Position numbers and translations under genes: made by a program
NCBI GenBank assembly: GCA_048595745.1
Contig: CP184361.1
Source: Aquipseudomonas alcaligenes_A
Lineage (GTDB): Bacteria; Pseudomonadota; Gammaproteobacteria; Pseudomonadales; Pseudomonadaceae
DNA: 64,000 nt
Direction: 5' to 3' (one strand)
The notes under the pieces: generated by a model
The model's database searches: none
Seen by the model: only the letters and a program-made list of their open reading frames with translations
Told to the model about the DNA's origin: nothing
Part shown: in pieces, positions 8,114-16,592 of the stretch
Layout: each line of letters starts with the position of its first letter
Numbering within the stretch: position 1 is the first letter of the stretch

Positions 8114-9304
8114 ATGAGCGAATACTCCCTGTTTACCTCCGAATCCGTGTCCGAAGGCCACCCGGACAAGATCGCCGACCAGATTTCCGATGCCGTCCTC
8201 GACGCCATCATCGCCCAGGACAAGCACGCCCGCGTGGCCGTGGAGACCCTGGTCAAGACCGGCGTCGCCATCGTCGCCGGCGAAGTCACTACCAGCGCCT
8301 GGGTCGACCTCGAGCAGATCGTCCGCGACGTGATCTGCGACATCGGCTACACCAGCTCCGACGTCGGCTTCGACGGCGCCACCTGCGGCGTGATGAACAT
8401 CATTGGCAAGCAGTCCCCGGACATCAACCAGGGCGTCGACCGTGCCAAGCCGGAAGACCAGGGCGCCGGCGACCAGGGCCTGATGTTCGGCTACGCCAGC
8501 AACGAGACCGACGTGCTGATGCCGGCACCGATCTGCTTCTCGCACCGCCTGGTCGAGCGCCAGGCCGAGGCGCGCAAGTCCGGCCTGCTGCCGTGGCTGC
8601 GTCCGGATGCCAAGAGCCAGGTCACCTGCCGCTACGAGAACGGCAAGGTGGCCGGCATCGACGCCGTGGTGCTGTCCACCCAGCACAGCCCGGAAGTATC
8701 GCTGCCCGACCTGCGTGAAGCGGTGATGGAGCTGATCATCAAGCACACCCTGCCGGCCGAGCTGCTGCACAAGGACACCCAGTTCCACATCAACCCGACC
8801 GGCAACTTCGTGATCGGCGGCCCGGTAGGTGACTGCGGCCTGACCGGGCGCAAGATCATCGTCGACTCCTACGGCGGCATGGCCCGTCACGGCGGCGGCG
8901 CCTTCTCCGGCAAGGACCCGTCCAAGGTCGACCGTTCGGCTGCCTACGCCGGCCGCTACGTGGCCAAGAACATCGTTGCCGCCGGCCTGGCCGAGCGCTG
9001 CGAGATCCAGGTGTCCTACGCCATCGGCGTGGCCCAGCCGACCTCCATCTCGATCAACACCTTCGGCACCCACAAGATCGCCGAAGACAAGATCATCCAG
9101 CTGGTGCGCGAAGTGTTCGACCTGCGTCCGTACGCCATCACCAAGATGCTCGACCTGCTCCACCCGATGTACCGCGACACCGCGGCCTACGGCCACTTCG
9201 GCCGCACCCCGCAGCAGAAGACCGTCGGCAACGACACCTTCAGCACCTTCACCTGGGAAAAGACCGACAAGGTCGACGCCCTGCGCGCCGCCGCCGGTCT
9301 GTAA
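8114..9304 (+). CDS. metK: S-adenosylmethionine synthetase
   Basis: MetK makes SAM from methionine and ATP. The 396-residue protein has the family length and both signatures: the hexapeptide region GAGDQGLMFGYA near residues 117-128 and the glycine-rich P-loop-like GGGAFSGKDPSKVDRSAAY near 259-277. The N-terminus LFTSESVSEGHPDKIADQISD is also canonical. It follows the ArsR-methyltransferase gene by 13 bases and ends at a strong terminator. No SAM riboswitch is visible in front; control appears to be through the upstream palindrome. Confidence 0.98.
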   Translation: MSEYSLFTSESVSEGHPDKIADQISDAVLDAIIAQDKHARVAVETLVKTGVAIVAGEVTTSAWVDLEQIVRDVICDIGYTSSDVGFDGATCGVMNIIGKQSPDINQGVDRAKPEDQGAGDQGLMFGYASNETDVLMPAPICFSHRLVERQAEARKSGLLPWLRPDAKSQVTCRYENGKVAGIDAVVLSTQHSPEVSLPDLREAVMELIIKHTLPAELLHKDTQFHINPTGNFVIGGPVGDCGLTGRKIIVDSYGGMARHGGGAFSGKDPSKVDRSAAYAGRYVAKNIVAAGLAERCEIQVSYAIGVAQPTSISINTFGTHKIAEDKIIQLVREVFDLRPYAITKMLDLLHPMYRDTAAYGHFGRTPQQKTVGNDTFSTFTWEKTDKVDALRAAAGL

Positions 9305-9323
9305 GGCCCAGTTGCCGCGACGC

Positions 9324-9350
9324 AAAGCCCCGCTTCGGCGGGGCTTTTTT
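9324..9350 (+). terminator. Rho-independent terminator after metK
   Basis: The sequence agccccgc-ttc-ggcggggct forms a GC-rich hairpin and is followed by a run of six T, 20 bases after the metK stop codon. Confidence 0.9.
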
Positions 9351-9400
9351 ATGCCCTGGGCTAGGCTTGTCGCTTGTCACCCTGAGCAAGGACGCTCGCC

Positions 9401-11065
9401 ATGCCCCCTCGCCTCTTTCCACTGTTTCTGGCCCTGTGCGCCGGCCAGGTGGCCGCCGTGCCCTGCCCCGACTGGCCCGCCGAACGGGCTCGACGGGAGC
9501 TGGCGGCACTCGCCGCGCAGCTCGCCGACTGGGACGACGCCTATCACCGCCAGGGCCGCTCGCCGATCAGCGACGAACTCTACGACCAGTCGCGCCAGCG
9601 CCTGGAAGACTGGCAGGCCTGCTTCCCCGCCCAGGCTCCGGCAGCCATAGCTCCGCTGCAGGGCGCAGGCGGCCCCATCGCTCATCCGGTGGCCCAGACC
9701 GGCCTGGCCAAGCTGCGCGACGAAGCGGCGGTGCGCGCCTGGATGGCCGGGCGCGACGACCTGTGGATCCAGCCCAAGGTCGATGGCGTGGCGATCACCC
9801 TGGTCTACCGCGACGGCCGCCTGCAGCAGGCGATCAGCCGCGGCGACGGCCGCAGTGGCCAGGACTGGACGGCGCGCGCCCGGCTGATCGATGCCATCCC
9901 GCAACACCTGCCCGACCGCGCCGAACTGATCCTGCAGGGCGAGCTGTACTGGCGCGTCGCCGATCACGTGCAGGCCCGTGACGGCGGCAATGGCCTGCGC
10001 GGCCTGGCCGCCGGCGCCATGGCGCGCGGCACGCTGGATGAACCGCGCGCCCGGCAGGTGGGCCTGTTCGTCTGGGACTGGCCGAACGGCCCGGCGAGCA
10101 TGACCGAGCGCCTGCAGGGCCTGCGCGCGCTGGGTTTCGCCGACAGCGTCGCGCTGACCCTGCCGCTGCGCACGGCGGCGGAGGCCGGCCAGTGGCGCGA
10201 GCGCTGGTATCACCAGCCCCTGCCGTTCGCCAGCGATGGCGTGGTGCTGCGCCAGGGCCAGCGCCCATCTGGCGACAGCTGGATCGCTGAGCCGCCGAGC
10301 TGGGCCGCGGCCTGGAAATACCCACCGCGTCAGGCCCTGGCCCAGGTGCGTGCCGTGCGGTTCGAGATTGGCCGCACGGGGCGCATCACCCCGCTATTGC
10401 AGCTGCAGGCGGTCGAACTGGACGGACGCCAGGTGCGCCGCGTCAGCCTCGGTTCATTGCAACGCTGGCGCGAGCTGGATGTGCGGCCCGGCGACCAGGT
10501 GGCCATCGCCCTCGCCGGCCTGACCATCCCGCACATGGAGAGCGTGGTCTGGCGTGCCCAGCAGCGCACGCAACTGCAGGTACCGGAGCCGGCGCAGCAC
10601 CACGCCCTCAGCTGCTTTCGGCCGACGCCCGGCTGCGCCAGCCAGTTCGCCGCGCGCCTGCAGTGGCTGGGCGGCAAGCAGGGCCTGGCGCTGTCCGGCG
10701 TCGGCGCCGGCACCTGGGAAAAGCTGCAACTGCAGGGGTTGCTGGACTGGCTGACACTGGCGGAAGAAGAACTGGCCCGCCGCCCGGGCTTCGGCCAGCG
10801 CAGCGCGGCAAGCCTGTCCGCCAGCTTCGCCAGCGCGCGGCAGCGCCCCTTCGCGCAATGGCTGCGCGCCCTGGGCCTGCCACCCAGCGGCTCGGCGCCG
10901 CTGCAGGGCGATTGGGCAGCACTGGCGGCACGCGAGGCAGCGGACTGGGACGCCTATGCCGGCGTGGGCCCGACTCGAGCCGCCCAGCTGACAGCCTTCT
11001 TCCGCCACCCGGAGGTGCTGCACCTGCGCGAACAGTTGCAGCGCAGCGGCATCGAGGGTTTCTAG
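9401..11065 (+). CDS. ligB: NAD-dependent DNA ligase LigB
   Basis: This 554-residue protein is the short second bacterial NAD-dependent ligase. The adenylation site is Lys126 in IQPKVDGVAITL, followed by SRGDGRSGQDWT and the OB-fold region GRTGRITPLLQLQAVELDG. The helix-hairpin-helix part follows (LSGVGAGTWEKL and YAGVGPTRAAQL). Compared with LigA it lacks a full four-Cys zinc finger (only CFRPTPGC is seen) and a BRCT domain, as is known for LigB. Residues 1-19 look like a cleavable signal peptide, unexpected for a DNA ligase. It ends overlapping the stop codon of the convergent cytochrome gene. Its role in the cell is unclear. Confidence 0.9.
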   Translation: MPPRLFPLFLALCAGQVAAVPCPDWPAERARRELAALAAQLADWDDAYHRQGRSPISDELYDQSRQRLEDWQACFPAQAPAAIAPLQGAGGPIAHPVAQTGLAKLRDEAAVRAWMAGRDDLWIQPKVDGVAITLVYRDGRLQQAISRGDGRSGQDWTARARLIDAIPQHLPDRAELILQGELYWRVADHVQARDGGNGLRGLAAGAMARGTLDEPRARQVGLFVWDWPNGPASMTERLQGLRALGFADSVALTLPLRTAAEAGQWRERWYHQPLPFASDGVVLRQGQRPSGDSWIAEPPSWAAAWKYPPRQALAQVRAVRFEIGRTGRITPLLQLQAVELDGRQVRRVSLGSLQRWRELDVRPGDQVAIALAGLTIPHMESVVWRAQQRTQLQVPEPAQHHALSCFRPTPGCASQFAARLQWLGGKQGLALSGVGAGTWEKLQLQGLLDWLTLAEEELARRPGFGQRSAASLSASFASARQRPFAQWLRALGLPPSGSAPLQGDWAALAAREAADWDAYAGVGPTRAAQLTAFFRHPEVLHLREQLQRSGIEGF

Positions 11066-11511
11066 TAGATGCGGAACTCTTCGTGGCAGGCCTTGCAGGC
11101 CGCCTCGACCTTGGCCACCGGCGCCTCCAGTGCGCGCGCCTTCAACGGTTTGACCTGGGCGGCGCCACGCAGCTCGGCGGTGGCGGCTTCCAGCTCCCGC
11201 GCCAGCTGCTGGAAGCGCTCCTGGCGCTGCCACACCTCATCGCGCGCCTGGCTGTCGCCGTCGCTTTCGCGCACCTGCGGGAAGTACTGCCAGGGCTGGC
11301 GCGACAGCTCGTCGAGCTTGGCCGCGCCCTCGGCGAAACGCTGCTCATTGAAACTCAGGCGTCCGCGCAGCATGCCGCCCAGATCTTCGCTGGTGCGCAG
11401 CATCTCTTCGAACAGGCCCTGGCGCTTGCCCAGCGGAGAGTTGGGATCGACCCGGTCACAGCCCACCAGCAGCGTCACAGCCAGCAGGCCAAGGAGCAGT
11501 TTCGACTTCAT
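11062..11511 (-). CDS. Lipoprotein with a C-terminal c-type haem motif (cytochrome c'-like)
   Basis: The 149-residue protein starts with a lipoprotein signal (LLGLLAVTLLVGC, Cys18), continues as a helical domain and ends with a haem-binding motif CKACHEEFRIY. A haem motif close to the C-terminus of a four-helix protein is the layout of cytochrome c' (class II c-type cytochromes), so it probably binds haem and sits on the periplasmic face of a membrane. Its electron partner, or a gas-binding role, cannot be read from the context. I chose the ATG at 11511 over an in-frame TTG at 11523 because the signal peptide starts there. It overlaps the end of ligB by four bases, convergently. Confidence 0.8.
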   Translation of the reverse strand: MKSKLLLGLLAVTLLVGCDRVDPNSPLGKRQGLFEEMLRTSEDLGGMLRGRLSFNEQRFAEGAAKLDELSRQPWQYFPQVRESDGDSQARDEVWQRQERFQQLARELEAATAELRGAAQVKPLKARALEAPVAKVEAACKACHEEFRIY

Positions 11512-11610
11512 ATCTACAGCCAATCATGGACGAAGGGGGCAACAGTATTGCCAGTCCCCCCTCGATCGCCAAGCGCCAGGCTGTCGCAGAATGCTGCACG
11601 ACGGAAGACC

Positions 11611-11639
11611 TTGGGCTGCGCCGCCTGGATGGCTATAAT
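11611..11639 (+). promoter_or_regulatory. Sigma-70-type promoter of ahcY-metF
   Basis: A -35 element ttgggc (11611-11616) and a perfect -10 tataat (11634-11639) are spaced by 17 bases. Transcription would start near 11646 and read first through the SAH riboswitch at 11686-11766. This gives an untranslated leader of about 150 bases before ahcY. Confidence 0.75.
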
Positions 11640-11685
11640 CGGCGGGCTTCACATGGCCGGCTTCACCCGGTCATGCCCGCCACCT

Positions 11686-11766
11686 GTCCGAGGGGCGCTG
11701 CAGCAGGCTGAAAGACCGCCTGTCAGGCTCGGATGGGGCGTTACCCAAACGCATCAACGGCGCCCA
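11686..11766 (+). promoter_or_regulatory. S-adenosylhomocysteine (SAH) riboswitch upstream of ahcY
   Basis: The leader contains the conserved SAH-riboswitch blocks: tccgaggggcgctgc (11687 onward) and gtcaggctcgga (ending 11733). P1 forms between tccgag (11687-11692) and ctcgga (11728-11733). An inner hairpin pairs caggc (11704-11708) with gcctg (11718-11722). A further hairpin pairs gcgtt (11738-11742) with aacgc (11748-11752). A pseudoknot-type helix pairs gggcgc (11693-11698) with gcgccc (11760-11765). The element lies just before the ribosome binding site of ahcY, the classic regulated gene of this class. SAH binding is expected to switch expression on, so that AhcY removes the toxic by-product. 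Confidence 0.92.
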
Positions 11767-11795
11767 TTCGCAGACAACGAATGGAGAGCTTTTGC

Positions 11796-13190
<1,395 letters not shown>

Positions 13191-13198
13191 TGCACCGG

Positions 13199-13228
13199 GA
13201 AGGCGGGGCGGCAACGCCCCGCCTTCTT
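13199..13228 (+). terminator. Hairpin between ahcY and metF (terminator or attenuator)
   Basis: The inverted repeat gaaggcggggc-ggcaac-gccccgccttc follows the ahcY stop codon by eight bases. The trailing T-run is weak (cttcttcg), so partial read-through into metF, 23 bases further on, is likely. That would give higher ahcY than metF expression. Confidence 0.6.
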
Positions 13229-13250
13229 CGCGTCTGCAAGGACCAGATTT

Positions 13251-14096
13251 ATGTCGCAAGAACGTCGCTACAGTTTCGAGTTCTTCCCCACCAAGACCGA
13301 AGCCGGTCACGAGAAGCTGATGGGCGTGGCCCGCCAGCTGGCCGGCTACAACCCGGATTTCTTCTCTTGCACCTACGGTGCCGGTGGTTCCACCCGCGAC
13401 CGCACCCTCAACACCGTGCTGCAGCTCGATGGTGATGTCGGCGTGCCGACCGCGCCGCACCTGTCCTGCGTCGGTGACAGCAAGGACGAGCTGCGCAGCC
13501 TGCTCAGCCAGTACAAGAATTCCGGCATCAAGCGCATCGTCGCGCTGCGCGGCGACCTGCCGTCCGGCATGGGCATGGCCAGCGGCGAACTGCGCTACGC
13601 CAACGAGCTGGTGGAGTTCATCCGCCACGAGACCGGCGATCACTTCCACATCGAAGTGGCCGCCTACCCGGAAGTGCACCCGCAGGCGCGCAGCTACGAG
13701 GACGACCTGCAGAACTTCGTGCGCAAATGCCGGGCCGGCGCCAACAGCGCCATCACCCAGTACTTCTTCAGCGCCGACTGCTACTTCTACTTCGTCGAGC
13801 GCGTACGCAAGCTGGGTGTGGACCTGCCGATCGTCCCAGGCATCATGCCGATCACCAACTACAGTAAGCTGGCACGCTTCTCCGACGCCTGCGGCGCGGA
13901 GATTCCGCGCTGGATCCGCAAGCAGCTGGAAGCCTATGGCGATGACCTGGACAGCATCCAGGCCTTCGGCGAGCAGGTGGTGACCGAAATGTGCGAACGC
14001 CTGCTGCAGGGCGGCGCTCCGGGCCTGCACTTCTATACCCTCAACCAGGCCGATGCCAGCCTGGCCATCTGGAACAACCTCAAGCTGCCGCGCTGA
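13251..14096 (+). CDS. metF: 5,10-methylenetetrahydrofolate reductase
   Basis: MetF reduces 5,10-methylene-THF to 5-methyl-THF, the methyl donor for homocysteine methylation, using bound FAD. The 281-residue protein is a single-domain bacterial MetF. The N-terminal SFEFFPTKTEAG carries the catalytic Glu of the family, and TYGAGGSTRDRTL, ALRGDLP and the flavin-site EVAAYPEVHP are typical. It is in the ahcY operon under the SAH riboswitch, so clearance of SAH and supply of methyl groups for homocysteine recycling are linked. Confidence 0.97.
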   Translation: MSQERRYSFEFFPTKTEAGHEKLMGVARQLAGYNPDFFSCTYGAGGSTRDRTLNTVLQLDGDVGVPTAPHLSCVGDSKDELRSLLSQYKNSGIKRIVALRGDLPSGMGMASGELRYANELVEFIRHETGDHFHIEVAAYPEVHPQARSYEDDLQNFVRKCRAGANSAITQYFFSADCYFYFVERVRKLGVDLPIVPGIMPITNYSKLARFSDACGAEIPRWIRKQLEAYGDDLDSIQAFGEQVVTEMCERLLQGGAPGLHFYTLNQADASLAIWNNLKLPR

Positions 14097-14203
14097 GGCG
14101 AGCGCGCCGCCCGGCAACTTTGCGGCGGCGGCGCGATCTCATACCAGACACCCCCTGCGCGCCGCCGTTCCGACGCGGGCGCGCGTCCGACACGGAAGCC
14201 TCG

Positions 14204-15580
14204 ATGACTCTGGTACGCAACAAGATCAACGCCTCGGTAAGCCCCAAGGGCAGCCTGGAAACCCTCTCCCAGCGCGAAGTGCAGCAGCTGCGCGAGACCG
14301 GTTCCGGGAGCATCTACGCCCTGTTCCGCCAATGCGCGCTGGCGATCCTCAACACCGGTTCGCACAGCGACAACGCCAAGACCATTCTCGAGGCCTACCC
14401 GGATTTCGAGGTGCTCATCCATCAGCAGGACCGCGGCATTCGCCTGGAACTGCGCAACGCCCCGGCCGATGCCTTCGTCGATGGCGAGATGATCGCCAGC
14501 ACCCGCGAGATGCTGTTCAGCGCCCTGCGCGACATCGTCTACACGCAAAGCGAGCTGGAAAACCAGCGCATCGACTTCGACAGCTCGCAGGGCATCACCG
14601 ACTACGTTTTCCACCTGCTGCGCAACGCCCGCACCCTGCGCGCCGGTGCCGAGCCGCGGATGGTGGTGTGCTGGGGCGGCCACTCGATCAGCACCGAGGA
14701 ATACAAGTACACCAAGAAGGTCGGCCACGAGCTCGGCCTGCGCCGCCTGGATATCTGCACCGGCTGCGGTCCCGGCGTGATGAAGGGGCCGATGAAAGGC
14801 GCCACCATCGCCCATGCCAAGCAGCGCATCGGCAGCGGCCGCTACCTGGGGCTGACCGAGCCGGGCATCATCGCCGCCGAAGCGCCCAACCCGATCGTCA
14901 ACGAGCTGGTGATCCTGCCCGACATCGAGAAGCGCCTGGAGGCCTTCGTCCGCGTCGGTCACGGCATCATCATCTTCCCCGGCGGCGTCGGCACGGCCGA
15001 GGAGTTCCTCTATCTGCTAGGCATCCTCACCCATCCGGACAACGCCGACCTGCCCTTCCCGGTGATCCTTACCGGCCCGCGCAGCGCCGAGCCCTACCTG
15101 CAGCAGCTGCATGACTTCATCGGCGCCACCCTTGGCCGGACGGCCCAGCAGCGCTACCGGATGATCATCAACGACCCGGCCGAAGTGGCCAGGCAAATGG
15201 CTGCGGGGATCAAGGACGTGGCGCAGTTCCGCCGCGAGCGCAACGATGCCTTCCATTTCAACTGGCTGCTGAAGATCGACGAAAGCTTCCAGCGTCCGTT
15301 CGTGCCGACCCATGCCAACATGGCGTCGCTCGACCTGACTCGCGAGCAGCCGGTGCATGCACTCGCCGCCAACCTGCGCCGCGCCTTCTCCGGCATCGTC
15401 GCCGGCAACGTCAAGGCCCACGGCATCCGCATGATCGAGGAGCACGGCCCCTACGAAATCAAGGGCGACCCGAGCATCCTGCGTCCGCTGGACCGCCTGC
15501 TGCATGCCTTCGTCGAGCAGCATCGCATGAAGCTGCCGGGCGGCAGCGCGTATATACCCTGTTACAAGCTGGTCAGCTGA
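14204..15580 (+). CDS. ppnN: Pyrimidine/purine nucleotide 5'-monophosphate nucleosidase
   Basis: The 458-residue protein matches PpnN (formerly YgdH) in length and layout: an N-terminal domain, a central Rossmann-like LOG/lysine-decarboxylase-like domain with WGGHSISTEEYKYTK and the phosphate-binding PGGVGTAEEFLYLLG (about residues 245-280), and a C-terminal domain. PpnN splits nucleoside monophosphates into base and ribose 5-phosphate; in E. coli it is controlled by (p)ppGpp. I chose the ATG at 14204 because conserved coding begins there (TLVRNKINASVSPKGSLETLS); the frame upstream overlaps metF. It is 107 bases behind metF and may be a separate unit. Confidence 0.88.
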   Translation: MTLVRNKINASVSPKGSLETLSQREVQQLRETGSGSIYALFRQCALAILNTGSHSDNAKTILEAYPDFEVLIHQQDRGIRLELRNAPADAFVDGEMIASTREMLFSALRDIVYTQSELENQRIDFDSSQGITDYVFHLLRNARTLRAGAEPRMVVCWGGHSISTEEYKYTKKVGHELGLRRLDICTGCGPGVMKGPMKGATIAHAKQRIGSGRYLGLTEPGIIAAEAPNPIVNELVILPDIEKRLEAFVRVGHGIIIFPGGVGTAEEFLYLLGILTHPDNADLPFPVILTGPRSAEPYLQQLHDFIGATLGRTAQQRYRMIINDPAEVARQMAAGIKDVAQFRRERNDAFHFNWLLKIDESFQRPFVPTHANMASLDLTREQPVHALAANLRRAFSGIVAGNVKAHGIRMIEEHGPYEIKGDPSILRPLDRLLHAFVEQHRMKLPGGSAYIPCYKLVS

Positions 15581-15666
15581 CCGGTACAAAAAGCAGACGA
15601 AAGAAACCGACCTCTGCCACGAGCCCCACTACAGTCATAAAGGTACTCGAGTGAGGACACTGCATC

Positions 15667-16440
15667 GTGGCAAGAGTCTCCGCACTGATCGTTCTGCTCG
15701 GCTGGTGCATCACCGGCCATGCTCAGCCCCTCAAGGTGTGCACAAACGAATGGCCGCCCTACACCCTGCTGGAGGACGGCCAGGTCCGCGGCATTGATGC
15801 CGACCTTCTGCAACTGGCGCTCAGCAACCTCGGCGTCAGCTATGAAATCACCTTGGAGCCCTGGCGGCGCTGCCTGCGCAAGATGGCCGATGGCAAGCTG
15901 GATATCCTGCTGGACGCTTTCTACAGTGACGAGCGCGCCAAGACCATGATCTTCCCCAGCGAGCCCATGGCCGAGAGTGCCATGGTCCTATTCCATGCGC
16001 GGACACGGCCCTACAACATCCGTTCGGTGGACGATCTCACGGGCCTGCGGGTCGGCACCGAGCCGGGCTACGCGTACAGCCACGAAGCATTCGCCACTGG
16101 CACGCACTTTATCCGGGAGGACGCACCAACCCTGGATGCCAACATCGGCAAGTTGATGTTGGGCCGCATCGACCTGGTCATCACCGATCGTGCCGTCGGC
16201 CTGTTCACCGCCAAGAACCTCGGCGTGCAGGATGAGATTGCCTACAGCCCCCAGCCACTCTATAGCGACCATGTGTATGCAGCCTTCAGCCGACGCTCCG
16301 AAGCCGCCGCACTGGTGCCCAGCTTTGAGCAGGAACTGCGGCGCCTGAAGCAGTCGCCCGAGTACACCGCCATCCTGCAGCGCTACCATCAGCACTCCAC
16401 CGCACCAACCGCCGGGCAGAGCAACGCTAGCGCAGACTAG
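15667..16440 (+). CDS. Periplasmic solute-binding protein, family 3
   Basis: The 257-residue protein begins with a signal peptide (ending GHAQ at about residue 18) followed by a family 3 solute-binding fold (SBP_bac_3): KVCTNEWPPYTLLEDGQVRGIDADLL, then RCLRKMADGKLDILLDAFYSDER and TGLRVGTEPGYAYS. Such proteins bind amino acids or similar small ligands for ABC importers or sensors. No permease or ATPase gene is adjacent, so it may be an orphan binding protein or sensor input. The start codon is GTG at 15667, preceded by GTGAGGA nine bases upstream. Four Cys are few and the ligand is not predictable. Confidence 0.8.
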   Translation: MARVSALIVLLGWCITGHAQPLKVCTNEWPPYTLLEDGQVRGIDADLLQLALSNLGVSYEITLEPWRRCLRKMADGKLDILLDAFYSDERAKTMIFPSEPMAESAMVLFHARTRPYNIRSVDDLTGLRVGTEPGYAYSHEAFATGTHFIREDAPTLDANIGKLMLGRIDLVITDRAVGLFTAKNLGVQDEIAYSPQPLYSDHVYAAFSRRSEAAALVPSFEQELRRLKQSPEYTAILQRYHQHSTAPTAGQSNASAD

Positions 16441-16592
16441 CGGCTCTGTTATACTCGGGCCTCTACGCCAGGCTTGCGCCCGGACGCTCGGCAACCCATC
16501 GCCCAGCAGTACCGGACGGGATCGTTCAACCAGAGCGATTCAAGCCAGACTCTTCCCCATCGGGCTTTCGCCCCATATTGACAGGATTACAC

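Noticed and set aside
9401..9460. LigB signal-like start as a wrong start codon
   Set aside because: There is no better downstream start before the conserved domain, and E. coli LigB has a similar hydrophobic beginning, so I kept 9401.
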